Below are positions 1 through 6,905 of a DNA stretch of 11,742 nt, in pieces. Each line of letters begins with the position of its first letter. Within the stretch, counting starts at the first letter, position 1. The position numbers were made by a program, and so were the translations under genes. Source of the DNA: Ruminococcus sp. UBA3855 (GTDB lineage Bacteria > Bacillota > Clostridia > Oscillospirales > Ruminococcaceae); the NCBI GenBank assembly GCA_002392545.1, contig DGHF01000033.1, forward strand, positions 5,701 to 17,442. Reading direction: 5' to 3'. The notes under the pieces are model-generated. The model searched no databases, was not told the DNA's origin, and saw nothing but the letters and a program-made list of their open reading frames with translations.

Positions 1-1290
1 CAAATCAATCACATTCACTTTGTTGTCTTTATTCATGTCGCAAGATTTCGGAGGAGCTTTTCTCGTCTGCAACATCTTGTGAACCTGTACCACGTCAACA
101 AGGGACATTCTGCCGTCATTGTTTGCATCTCCGGCAACTTCCGGAACGTTTTCAGTTTCGCCCTCCAATGGGATAAATGCCCAGCCATTCTCTTTGGTGA
201 CAGCTTCGGCGGTGGAATTGGGATAACCGTAAATCGTACCAACATAGGGTGTTATCATTATCTGTTCTTCGATTTTACAATTGGGGTTCAGGAATGTGAG
301 GGACTGCAAATTTTCTGAATACTGCTGAAATCCTAAATATTCCAGACTTGCAGGATATGTAATATTTTTCAGCTTGTTACAGCCCATGAATGTACTATGT
401 CCAATGCGCTTGACACCTTCCGGAATGGTGATTGTTTCCATGGAAAGACAATTTTCAAAAGCATTCGTTCCAATGTATTCCACGCTGTCCGGAATGGTAA
501 CAGAAGTCATAAAATCCTGCTGATAAACTGCATGATTTGCAATCACTCGGATTCCATCCGGAATGACAAAATCCCCCTGAACTCTTGATGCCTGAAACAG
601 AATATCATTGTAAATCGTCAAGACATTTTCCGCACCTTCGGGCTGAATACTGCAATACCATGGTGTGGTATAGAATGAATACATTCCAACGCTTGTCAGA
701 TTTTTGGAAAGTGTTACATCTCTGAGATTGTCACAAGATGCAAAGGCATAATCTCCGATTTCCGTCACGCTGTCAGGAATTACAATGCTTTTCAGGTTGC
801 AATTTCCATAAAATGCGGATTCTTCAATGCTGGTGACGGTATTGGGAATGCTGACTTCTTCCAGATTTGTGAAATACACAAATACATAACTGCCGATTGT
901 CGTTACTCCATCTTCAATGACAAGCTTGTGAACGTACATTGCAAAGTCAGACCATGGGCAAACATCATAAATATTTTCTTTCTGGAGTTTGCCGTTTCCG
1001 GAAATCGTCAAGGTGTGGTTTGAATATGCCCAGTGAAAACCGTTATATTCGCCAGATGTCCCGTCATAGTATTCATCTTCATCTGGGACACAGTGGCTTG
1101 TTCCGTCAATCCATTCATCATCATAAAAAGTAGTGCCTTCTGTGGTGTCATCTGTCCAGTCACAACAGTGGTCTGTTCCGTAGTTGGCATAATCGGGCTG
1201 TGTGGTGACTTCTTCTGCGGATACGCTCATTGCTAATACCTCCGCCATGATACATCCAATGACTGCCATTACAATTGTTAATTTTTTCAT
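1..1290 (-). CDS. Secreted BspA-like leucine-rich-repeat protein with C-terminal type I dockerin (3' end outside window)
   Basis: 430 codons are visible and the reading frame is still open at the left edge. The start is the ATG at 1288-1290, with GGAGGT six bases upstream. Residues 1-25 form a Sec signal peptide (MKK start, hydrophobic core, likely cut after SVSA). Residues ~26-115 hold acidic, Cys-containing sequence (C42, C43, C67) and a TLTISGNGKL segment typical of BspA-like N-termini. Residues ~120-335 carry LRR_5-type repeats (SIPNTVTSIEESAF, VIPDSVTEIGDYAF, TIPDSVEYIGTNAF, TIPEGVKRIG), interrupted at ~205-262 by an irregular island. Residues 387-430 are a dockerin: calcium loop one is DANNDGRMSLVD, loop two is DMNKDNKVNVID with Asn where Gly is usual. 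The dockerin should attach the protein to a cohesin scaffold outside the cell. LRRs of this class usually bind proteins or glycans; the ligand is unknown. A -10-like TATAAG lies at 1337-1342 without a convincing -35, so transcription may come from the XRE gene upstream. Confidence 0.93.
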   Translation of the reverse strand, partial: MKKLTIVMAVIGCIMAEVLAMSVSAEEVTTQPDYANYGTDHCCDWTDDTTEGTTFYDDEWIDGTSHCVPDEDEYYDGTSGEYNGFHWAYSNHTLTISGNGKLQKENIYDVCPWSDFAMYVHKLVIEDGVTTIGSYVFVYFTNLEEVSIPNTVTSIEESAFYGNCNLKSIVIPDSVTEIGDYAFASCDNLRDVTLSKNLTSVGMYSFYTTPWYCSIQPEGAENVLTIYNDILFQASRVQGDFVIPDGIRVIANHAVYQQDFMTSVTIPDSVEYIGTNAFENCLSMETITIPEGVKRIGHSTFMGCNKLKNITYPASLEYLGFQQYSENLQSLTFLNPNCKIEEQIMITPYVGTIYGYPNSTAEAVTKENGWAFIPLEGETENVPEVAGDANNDGRMSLVDVVQVHKMLQTRKAPPKSCDMNKDNKVNVIDL

Positions 1291-1401
1291 AATAATACCT
1301 CCATTCAAAATTGGGCGTGGTTTTTTTGCCTTCTACCTTATATAACGGTTGAGGAGGTGAAAATTGCGGGTGTTTTGCAAATGTTTACAAAAAGTTCACA
1401 A

Positions 1402-1773
1402 TTAGGATTTTGCAAACTCTGCAAAAATCCGTCCAAGCAGTTTATATTGCTGTTCGGTCAATTTTTTGGGGAACGATTCATTCTGCTGGCAGAATAACTC
1501 CGAAAGTGCTTTTAAAATTTCAATCTGTTCACAGGATAGCCCATAGGTTGGAACGGTGCTTTCTTTTTCCATGCCGGAAAGATAGTCCATTGACACATTA
1601 AATATCACTGCAAATTCCCGAACCGTTTCAAATGTCGGACTTTGAAAATTTTTTTCATAACGGCTAATGATGGAACTCTCCTTGTTAATCTTTTTTGCAA
1701 GCTGTGCTTGTGTCATGCCTTTGGCTTTTCTCAGTTGTTGCAGAATCAGCCCAAAATCATAAGCATCTTTCAC
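1402..1773 (-). CDS. XRE/Cro-C1 family transcriptional regulator, 123 aa
   Basis: The start is GTG (1771-1773), chosen because AAGGAGGT lies at 1781-1788, seven bases upstream. Residues ~8-65 form an HTH_3 domain: LRKAKGMTQAQLAKKINKE (helices one and two), SSIISRYEKN (recognition helix region), then SPTFETVREFAVIFNVSMDYLSG, the usual end of the fold. Residues ~66-123 are a short tail (IEILKALSELF, EQQYKLLGRIFAEFAKS) that looks helical and may mediate dimerisation or sensing; I recognise no domain there. It lies 111 bases upstream of the LRR-dockerin gene on the same strand, with no convincing terminator between them, so cotranscription is plausible. An inverted repeat over its own -35 box suggests autoregulation, which is an inference. 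It could be a housekeeping regulator or a remnant of a mobile element; nothing phage-like is nearby. Confidence 0.9.
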   Translation of the reverse strand: MKDAYDFGLILQQLRKAKGMTQAQLAKKINKESSIISRYEKNFQSPTFETVREFAVIFNVSMDYLSGMEKESTVPTYGLSCEQIEILKALSELFCQQNESFPKKLTEQQYKLLGRIFAEFAKS

Positions 1774-1806
1774 AAAAATTACCTCCTTAATTTGTTCATA
1801 TATCCA

Positions 1807-1835
1807 ATTGTACCAGAAAGTTGATTAAATTGCAA
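1807..1835 (-). promoter_or_regulatory. Sigma-A type promoter for the XRE regulator
   Basis: Read on the minus strand, TTGCAA (1830-1835) and TACAAT (1807-1812) are separated by exactly 17 bases. The -10 box is followed after 18 bases by the AAGGAGGT site of the GTG-started regulator gene, leaving a short untranslated leader. The match is to the consensus only; transcription is not shown. Confidence 0.65.
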
Positions 1836-1838
1836 CTT
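1818..1838. promoter_or_regulatory. Inverted repeat over the XRE -35 box, candidate operator
   Basis: AAGTTG (1818-1823) and CAACTT (1833-1838) are perfect 6-base inverted arms separated by 9 bases. The right arm covers most of the minus-strand -35 hexamer. The size and placement suit a dimeric HTH repressor. No second copy of the site was seen elsewhere in the window. In AT-rich DNA a 6-base inverted repeat can arise by chance, so the operator role is an inference. Confidence 0.35.
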
Positions 1839-1888
1839 CTTATCACTACGAACAGTATAAATTTCTGTGTAAAATTTCCAAAATCCAC

Positions 1889-1917
1889 TTGTATTCTGGT
1901 TTGATTTATGGTATAAT
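1889..1917 (+). promoter_or_regulatory. Sigma-A type promoter for the ung-metF-metH operon
   Basis: TTGTAT (1889-1894) and a perfect TATAAT (1912-1917) are 17 bases apart. Transcription would start near 1924, giving a leader of about 25 bases before the ATG at 1949. That leaves no room for a SAM or cobalamin riboswitch. It diverges from the XRE promoter, and the two sets of boxes are about 50 bases apart. Confidence 0.75.
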
Positions 1918-1948
1918 GAGAATATATTCATCAACGGAGGTCATTATC

Positions 1949-2623
1949 ATGGTCAATATTGGAAATGAATGGGATGTTTTGTTAGAAGACGAATTTCAGA
2001 AACCCTATTATCAGGATTTGAGACAATTTTTAATTCAGGAATACCAGAATGGAACAGTTTTTCCGAATCAGAATGATATTTTCAATGCATTGAAATATAC
2101 TACTTACAGCGGTGTGCGTTGTGTGATTATCGGTCAAGACCCCTATCACGAACCCAATCAGGCACATGGATTGAGTTTTTCCGTGCGGAAAGGTGTGAGA
2201 GTTCCGCCGTCTCTGCGGAATATTTATCAGGAGATTTACACGGATACCGGAATTGATAACCGGAATATGCACGGAGAATTGACAGGCTGGGCGAAACAAG
2301 GTGTATTATTATTGAATACGGTTCTCACCGTCCGTGCTGGAAATGCCGGAAGTCATCAGGGAAAAGGCTGGGAACAGTTCACAGATAATATTATCAAACT
2401 CCTGAATCTGCGTGAAGACCCTATTGTATTTTTGTTGTGGGGCAAGCCTGCCCAAAAGAAAACGAAATTGATTACTAATCAAAATCATCTTGTATTATGT
2501 TCCGCTCATCCAAGCCCACTTTCTGCGAGATATGGATTTTTCGGAAATCATCATTTTTCACAGGCAAACAATTTTCTACAATCAAAAGGCTTTGCACCCA
2601 TTGACTGGAAAATTTATCCCTGA
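1949..2623 (+). CDS. ung: Uracil-DNA glycosylase, family 1
   Basis: This 224-residue cytoplasmic base-excision-repair enzyme removes uracil from DNA. The water-activating loop GQDPYH is at residues 62-67 (catalytic Asp64) and the minor-groove loop HPSPLS begins at residue 187, the same numbering as in the E. coli enzyme. LLLNTVLTV and the following NAGSHQGKGWEQFT segment are also conserved. The ATG at 1949 is chosen because GGAGG (1936-1940) lies eight bases upstream and a TATAAT box lies before it. An in-frame TTG at 1889 would sit inside the promoter. It is the first gene of a tight cluster, with metF only 13 bases downstream. Ung has no direct link to methionine synthesis, so the shared transcript may be incidental or tied to folate and thymidylate metabolism. 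Confidence 0.97.
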   Translation: MVNIGNEWDVLLEDEFQKPYYQDLRQFLIQEYQNGTVFPNQNDIFNALKYTTYSGVRCVIIGQDPYHEPNQAHGLSFSVRKGVRVPPSLRNIYQEIYTDTGIDNRNMHGELTGWAKQGVLLLNTVLTVRAGNAGSHQGKGWEQFTDNIIKLLNLREDPIVFLLWGKPAQKKTKLITNQNHLVLCSAHPSPLSARYGFFGNHHFSQANNFLQSKGFAPIDWKIYP

Positions 2624-2636
2624 GAGGTATTAATAT

Positions 2637-3473
2637 ATGATTTATTCTTTCGAAGTATTTCCCCCGAAACCGACAGCTCCCGTGGAAGCTGTTTCTGAAA
2701 CATTCGCAGAATTGGCAACTTTAAAGCCCGATTTCATCAGTGTGACTTATGGCGCAGGCGGTGGAGTGACTGGCGGTCAGTTGACTTGCGAATTATCTGC
2801 AAGGCTCAAAAATGAATACCATGTTAAGCCCGTGGCGCATCTGCCTTGTATTTCCTACACAAAAGAGGAAATTTCTTCCGTTCTTGAACAGTTCAAAGAA
2901 TATGGTATCACAGATATTCTGGCTCTGCGTGGGGACAAAAGCCCTGAACGTCCTGAAAAACACGATTTCCGCTATGCATCGGAATTGATTGATTTCATCC
3001 GTACCAAAGGCGACTTCAATTTATATGGTGCTTGTTATCCAGAAATTCATCCAGAGGCAAGAAGTGCCGCTGATGATATTCGTCACTTGAAAGAAAAAGT
3101 CGATAAGGGCGCAACACATCTCATTTCACAGCTTTTCTTTGATAATAATAGTTTTTATCAGTTTTTAGAGAAGTGCGATATTGCCGGAATTCATGTGCCG
3201 ATTGAAGCCGGAATTATGCCTGTTGTCAATGAAAAACAGATTCAACGCATGGTGAGTTTGTGCGGTGCAAGTCTGCCTAGAAAATTTACCGTCATGATGC
3301 AACGTTTCGGGCATAGTCCGGAGGCGATTCGTGATGCCGGAATTGCTTATGCTGTTGACCAGATTGTTGACCTTGTGGCGAATGGAGTTGATGGTATTCA
3401 CCTTTATACCATGAATAACCCCCTTGTTGCAAGACGGATTACAGAAGCTGTATCTGGTATTTTGGGAAGATGA
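2637..3473 (+). CDS. metF: 5,10-methylenetetrahydrofolate reductase
   Basis: The 278-residue protein is a TIM-barrel flavoenzyme that reduces methylene-THF to 5-methyl-THF, the methyl donor for the methionine synthase encoded two genes downstream. Family signatures are FEVFPPK at residues 5-11 (Glu6 matches the catalytic Glu of E. coli MetF), DFISVTYGAGGG near 32-43, ALRGD ending at Asp100 (flavin site), YGACYPEIHPEA, and KVDKGATHLISQLFFDN. The length fits the short bacterial form, which lacks a C-terminal regulatory domain. GAGAGGT (2622-2628) overlaps the ung stop codon and sits eight bases before the ATG. The TGA overlaps the next gene's ATG by four bases (ATGA), implying translational coupling. 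Confidence 0.96.
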   Translation: MIYSFEVFPPKPTAPVEAVSETFAELATLKPDFISVTYGAGGGVTGGQLTCELSARLKNEYHVKPVAHLPCISYTKEEISSVLEQFKEYGITDILALRGDKSPERPEKHDFRYASELIDFIRTKGDFNLYGACYPEIHPEARSAADDIRHLKEKVDKGATHLISQLFFDNNSFYQFLEKCDIAGIHVPIEAGIMPVVNEKQIQRMVSLCGASLPRKFTVMMQRFGHSPEAIRDAGIAYAVDQIVDLVANGVDGIHLYTMNNPLVARRITEAVSGILGR

Positions 3474-4132
3474 ACATTGCACACGTTGAAAGGAAACAGG
3501 CTTTCCGTTATATGTGCCTGCCCTCTGAACCGGATGCACATTTTCTGGAAATGGCGGATAAATGCGAAAAAATGCTTTTGTCCGCTGTGAAGCCAAATTA
3601 TGTTTATCGGGTATTTCCCATTGAATCGACAGAACAGGGAATTTCCGGCGGTGGTCTCCTCCTCAGAGGAAATGACATCAAAGAACATTTGAAAGAGTGC
3701 AGTCAGGTGGTTTTCCTCTGTGCGACATTATCCGCAGGGGCTGACCGTGCTATCCGGCAGAGTTCCGCCTTTGATATTCTCAGTGGCATGATGACAGATG
3801 CAATGGCAAATGCACTCATTGAACAAGTCTGCGACAAGGCAGAACAGGAAATTTTTGCTACATTTCCAGACAATTATTTTACATGGCGGTTCAGTGCCGG
3901 ATATGGGGATTTTCCGCTTGATACACAAGCTGATTTTCTCAAAGTCCTGAACGCTGAAAAACGTTTAGGGGTCACTTTAAGTGAAAATGATTTATTGATT
4001 CCGACAAAAACAGTCACGGCTGTTATCGGAGTTTCTGAAACTCCCATTCCAAAAGGAAAAAAAGGCTGTGCTATTTGCAATTTATCTGAAAAATGTCCCT
4101 ACAGGGCGAAAGGAGTTCACTGTCATGATTGA
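3470..4132 (+). CDS. Stand-alone methionine synthase activation-domain protein with Cys-rich tail
   Basis: This 220-residue protein resembles the C-terminal reactivation domain of cobalamin-dependent methionine synthase. That domain binds S-adenosylmethionine and helps re-methylate cobalamin that has oxidised to the inactive Cob(II) form. The strongest signature is RFSAGYGDFPLD, equivalent to the RxSPGYGD-type SAM-binding motif, followed by a stretch with LGVTLSENDLLIPTKTVTAVIG, which matches the domain's end. The last 22 residues contain C200, C203, C209 and C218 in a CX2CX5CX8C pattern, absent from the E. coli MetH domain. This may bind a metal or iron-sulfur cluster, which is an inference. 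The gene overlaps metF by four bases and the metH start by eight, so the three are probably made together. Its start has only a weak Shine-Dalgarno sequence, which fits coupling to metF. Confidence 0.88.
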   Translation: MNIAHVERKQAFRYMCLPSEPDAHFLEMADKCEKMLLSAVKPNYVYRVFPIESTEQGISGGGLLLRGNDIKEHLKECSQVVFLCATLSAGADRAIRQSSAFDILSGMMTDAMANALIEQVCDKAEQEIFATFPDNYFTWRFSAGYGDFPLDTQADFLKVLNAEKRLGVTLSENDLLIPTKTVTAVIGVSETPIPKGKKGCAICNLSEKCPYRAKGVHCHD

Positions 4133-6473
4133 TTTTTCTTCATTTCTCGTACTTGATGGCGGAATGGGTACGCTCTTACAGGAAAAAGGGCTTTCCCTTG
4201 GGGGCGTTCCGGAGGTCTGGAATCTCGAAAAGCCCGATATTATCACTGAAATTCACCGGAATTATGTCAAGGCTGGTTCTGATGTGGTTTATACGAATAC
4301 TTTCGGTTGTAACCGCCTGAAAATGGCTAGGACGGGGCATTCTGTACAAGAATTGATTCAATCCGCTGTGCAAAATGCGAGAAATTCCGGCGCAAAATAT
4401 GTAGCTTTAGATATAGGTCCAATCGGGCAGATGCTCGAACCTACCGGAACACTGAGCTTTGAAGAAGCTTATGACATTTTCCGTGAACAGATTGAAGCCG
4501 GAAACGATACAGATTTGATTGTATTCGAAACTATGAGCGATTTACTGGAAGTTCGGGCAGGTGTCCTCGCCGGAAAGGAACACGGAAATGGTAAACCAAT
4601 TTTTGTCACTATGAGTTTTGAGGAGAACGGACGGACTTTTACAGGGTGCGAAATTCCGGCTATGGCTCTCACTCTGGAGGGGCTTGGAGTGGATGCCATT
4701 GGAGTGAATTGCTCTTTAGGTCCTGAAGAACTTGTTCCAATCGTGAAAATGCTTTGTGAATGGACAACCCTCCCTGTTATTGTCAAGCCCAATGCCGGAC
4801 TTCCTGACCCTGTGACAAATACCTATAATTTCACTGCGGAAAAGTTCGGTGAATGTATAAAACCTTTTGTGGAAATGGGGGCTGTCATTTTCGGCGGATG
4901 CTGTGGAACAACTCCTGAACATATCCAGAAATTGACAGAAACACTTTCCCGATTGTCACCAGTTGAGAGAAATCCTGTCATTCCGTCTGCGGTCTGCACG
5001 GCAAATCATACAGTGATTATCAATCAGCCCCGAATCATCGGCGAACGTATCAACCCGACCGGAAAAAAACGCTTCAAGCAAGCCCTCAAAGAACATGATA
5101 CCGATTATATTATGAATCAGGCTATCCAGCAAATTGATGCCGGTGCTGATATTCTGGATGTCAATGTCGGTCTTCCTGAAATTGATGAAGTCGAAATGAT
5201 GCAGTCCGCTGTCAAGGCGATTCAGGGTATTACTGATACCCCTTTACAGCTTGATACTACTGACCCGATAGCCCTTGAAGCCGGATTGAGAATCTATAAC
5301 GGTAAACCCATTGTCAACTCTGTCAACGGTGAAGAAAAATCCCTTGCAACTGTTTTGCCCCTTGTGAAAAAATATGGTGCTTCCGTCGTCGGGCTGACTT
5401 TGGACGAAAACGGCATTCCTAAAACGGCGGACGGACGTTTTGCAATCGCTCAAAAAATTCTCAATCGTGCGCTTGCACTTGGTATCCGCAAGGAAGACGT
5501 TTATATTGACTGCCTGACTTTGACCGCCTCCGCTGAACAAGAGGGAGTTATGGAAACCCTCAGAGCCGTGACAAGAGTCAAGCAAGAATTGGGACTGCAT
5601 ACGGTTTTGGGTGTATCCAATATTTCCTTTGGTCTGCCGAATCGTGAACTTGTTACCAGAAATTTCCTCACCATGGCTTTGTATGCTGGGCTTGACTTGC
5701 CTATCATCAACCCCAACACAGAAAGCATGGTTTCTTCCGTGCGGACATATAAATTATTAGCGAATATTGATAAAAATGCTGTTGACTTTATCGCTCACTA
5801 TGGAAACGATACCGCACCAGCTCTCAAACCTCCCCCCTCTGCACAAAGTACCATGAGCCTTGAATCTGCTGTTACTGCCGGATTGAAAGCAGAAGCATCC
5901 GCCATTACAAAACAGCTCCTTGAAACCATTGACCCCATGGAAATTGTCAATACTCAACTCATTCCGGCATTGGATAAAGCTGGTTCAGATTTCGAAAAAG
6001 GAAAAATTTTCCTCCCTCAATTGATTTCTTCCGCTTCGGCCGCACAAGGAGCTTTTGAAGCCATCAAGACTTATTTATCTGAACACAGCACTGAAACCGT
6101 CAACCGTGGGACAATCGTTTTGGCGACTGTCAAGGGAGATATTCACGACATCGGCAAAAATATTGTCAAGGTACTTTTGGAGAATTACGGTTATCAGGTC
6201 ATTGACCTTGGAAAAGACGTTCCCCTTGAATCCGTTGCAGAGGCGACAGAAAAATATCACGCTCCATTGGTTGGATTGTCTGCGCTCATGACAACAACTC
6301 TGCCATCTATGGAAGGAACTATCAAGCTCTTGAATGAGCGTTGCCCTTGGTGTCAGACTGTTGTCGGAGGAGCTGTCCTCACCGCCGATTATGCCGAAAA
6401 AATCGGGGCTGATTTCTATGCTAATGATGCAAAGGAAACTGTTGACATTGCGAAAAAAGTTTTCGGGAATTGA
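4125..6473 (+). CDS. metH: Cobalamin-dependent methionine synthase lacking the activation domain
   Basis: The 782-residue protein transfers a methyl group from 5-methyl-THF through cobalamin to homocysteine. Domain order: homocysteine methyltransferase barrel (~1-290, with zinc ligands Cys196 in GVNCSLGP and Cys259/Cys260 in GGCCGTTPEH); pterin-binding barrel (~300-570, GERINPTG at 306-313, DAGADILDVNVG); four-helix cap (~590-660); Rossmann-like B12 domain (~665-782) with DIHDIGKN at 672-679, where His674 is the axial cobalt ligand. It stops right after the B12 domain, so it is about 440 residues shorter than E. coli MetH (1227) and lacks the activation module encoded just upstream. The ATG at 4125 is chosen because GAAAGGAG is nine bases before it and the next residues lead straight into LVLDGGMGT. 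An in-frame GTG at 4068 lies deep within the preceding gene. No riboswitch or separate promoter was seen. Confidence 0.96.
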   Translation: MIDFSSFLVLDGGMGTLLQEKGLSLGGVPEVWNLEKPDIITEIHRNYVKAGSDVVYTNTFGCNRLKMARTGHSVQELIQSAVQNARNSGAKYVALDIGPIGQMLEPTGTLSFEEAYDIFREQIEAGNDTDLIVFETMSDLLEVRAGVLAGKEHGNGKPIFVTMSFEENGRTFTGCEIPAMALTLEGLGVDAIGVNCSLGPEELVPIVKMLCEWTTLPVIVKPNAGLPDPVTNTYNFTAEKFGECIKPFVEMGAVIFGGCCGTTPEHIQKLTETLSRLSPVERNPVIPSAVCTANHTVIINQPRIIGERINPTGKKRFKQALKEHDTDYIMNQAIQQIDAGADILDVNVGLPEIDEVEMMQSAVKAIQGITDTPLQLDTTDPIALEAGLRIYNGKPIVNSVNGEEKSLATVLPLVKKYGASVVGLTLDENGIPKTADGRFAIAQKILNRALALGIRKEDVYIDCLTLTASAEQEGVMETLRAVTRVKQELGLHTVLGVSNISFGLPNRELVTRNFLTMALYAGLDLPIINPNTESMVSSVRTYKLLANIDKNAVDFIAHYGNDTAPALKPPPSAQSTMSLESAVTAGLKAEASAITKQLLETIDPMEIVNTQLIPALDKAGSDFEKGKIFLPQLISSASAAQGAFEAIKTYLSEHSTETVNRGTIVLATVKGDIHDIGKNIVKVLLENYGYQVIDLGKDVPLESVAEATEKYHAPLVGLSALMTTTLPSMEGTIKLLNERCPWCQTVVGGAVLTADYAEKIGADFYANDAKETVDIAKKVFGN

Positions 6474-6508
6474 TGTGATAAATCGAAATTTATAGGAGAA
6501 AAAATCTT

Positions 6509-6742
6509 ATGATATTAGAGATTGAACATTATAAGCATGATACACGCTTGACTGGAAAAACAGAAGATATTTCAGAATTGAAAAGGCAACTAATGAAAAC
6601 CGAAACTCTATATGATAAGGAAACCGACAATTTTACTCAGCTTTTTTGCAGAGTGTTTCATTGGAGTGTAACAGATACTGACGAACTTCCCGATTATGTT
6701 TATGATAGAGATACTAAATGCCTTTATAAGCCTGAATTCTGA
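6509..6742 (+). CDS. Small acidic hypothetical protein, 77 aa
   Basis: I do not recognise a domain. The ATG has TAGGAGAA about nine bases upstream (6492-6499), a good ribosome binding site. The protein has no signal peptide or membrane helix. It has a charged, probably helical middle (DISELKRQLMKTETLYDKETDN), then a more hydrophobic FTQLFCRVFHWSV segment with one Cys, and ends in DELPDYVYDRDTKCLYKPEF. It starts 35 bases after metH, with no hairpin terminator between, so it may be a distal member of that operon. Composition resembles the neighbouring genes, which argues for a real gene. Function unknown. Confidence 0.7.
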   Translation: MILEIEHYKHDTRLTGKTEDISELKRQLMKTETLYDKETDNFTQLFCRVFHWSVTDTDELPDYVYDRDTKCLYKPEF

Positions 6743-6752
6743 TTTAGAAATA

Positions 6753-6780
6753 TTGATTTAAGATACAGGGGATGTATTGT
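6753..6780 (+). promoter_or_regulatory. Weak candidate promoter before the 30-aa membrane protein gene
   Basis: TTGATT (6753-6758) and TATTGT (6775-6780) are 16 bases apart, upstream of the small gene at 6813. Both hexamers are imperfect and the DNA is AT-rich, so this may be chance. Confidence 0.25.
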
Positions 6781-6812
6781 TATTGAAAAAATTATAAGAA
6801 GGGAGAAACATC

Positions 6813-6905
6813 ATGAATGTACTGGATTGGGCTATTTCGTTCGGAATTACTTTCGGTCTGACGTTTGCAGTTGCAAATTTTCTGCTTTCCAAAAAGAAAA
6901 AATAA
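6813..6905 (+). CDS. 30-residue single-helix membrane protein
   Basis: The reading frame is ATG at 6813 to TAA at 6903-6905. AAGGGAG (6799-6805) stands seven bases upstream, a near-ideal ribosome binding site. Residues ~5-25 (WAISFGITFGLTFAVANFLL) are one hydrophobic helix, and the protein ends in SKKKK, which by the positive-inside rule would place the C-terminus in the cytoplasm. No family is recognised. The size and shape fit a regulatory small membrane protein, a membrane anchor peptide, or a type I toxin-like peptide; nothing in the sequence decides between them, and no antisense RNA is evident. It lies 70 bases after the 77-aa gene and 61 bases before the xyloglucanase gene. Such genes are often missed because of their length. 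Confidence 0.6.
   Translation: MNVLDWAISFGITFGLTFAVANFLLSKKKK

Noticed and set aside
79..318. Plus-strand open frame opposite the dockerin end of the LRR gene
   Set aside because: It is antisense to a clearly coding frame with a dockerin, has no ribosome binding site, and its translation resembles nothing known. The same applies to other short plus-strand frames between 397 and 1236.
1353..1405. AGGAGGTG followed by a TTG on the plus strand
   Set aside because: The frame ends after 13 codons and is not conserved in any visible way; probably a chance match.
1373..1416. Two copies of TTTTGCAAA near the end of the XRE gene
   Set aside because: The motif is short, AT-rich and partly within coding sequence; similar strings occur nearby, so chance is likely.
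1889..1948. TTG start giving a 20-residue longer Ung
   Set aside because: The TTG is part of the -35 box. The downstream ATG has its own GGAGG site and gives the normal family N-terminus.
1774..1948. Riboswitch or T-box leader before the methionine operon
   Set aside because: The leader after the predicted start is about 25 bases, and no conserved SAM, B12 or T-box elements were seen.
3165..3688. Two long minus-strand frames across the metF to activator junction
   Set aside because: Both sides are confidently coded on the plus strand, and the frames contain no recognisable domain.
4068..4124. GTG start giving a 19-residue longer MetH
   Set aside because: It would lie in the Cys-rich coding end of the activator gene and lacks a ribosome binding site. 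The ATG at 4125 has GAAAGGAG.
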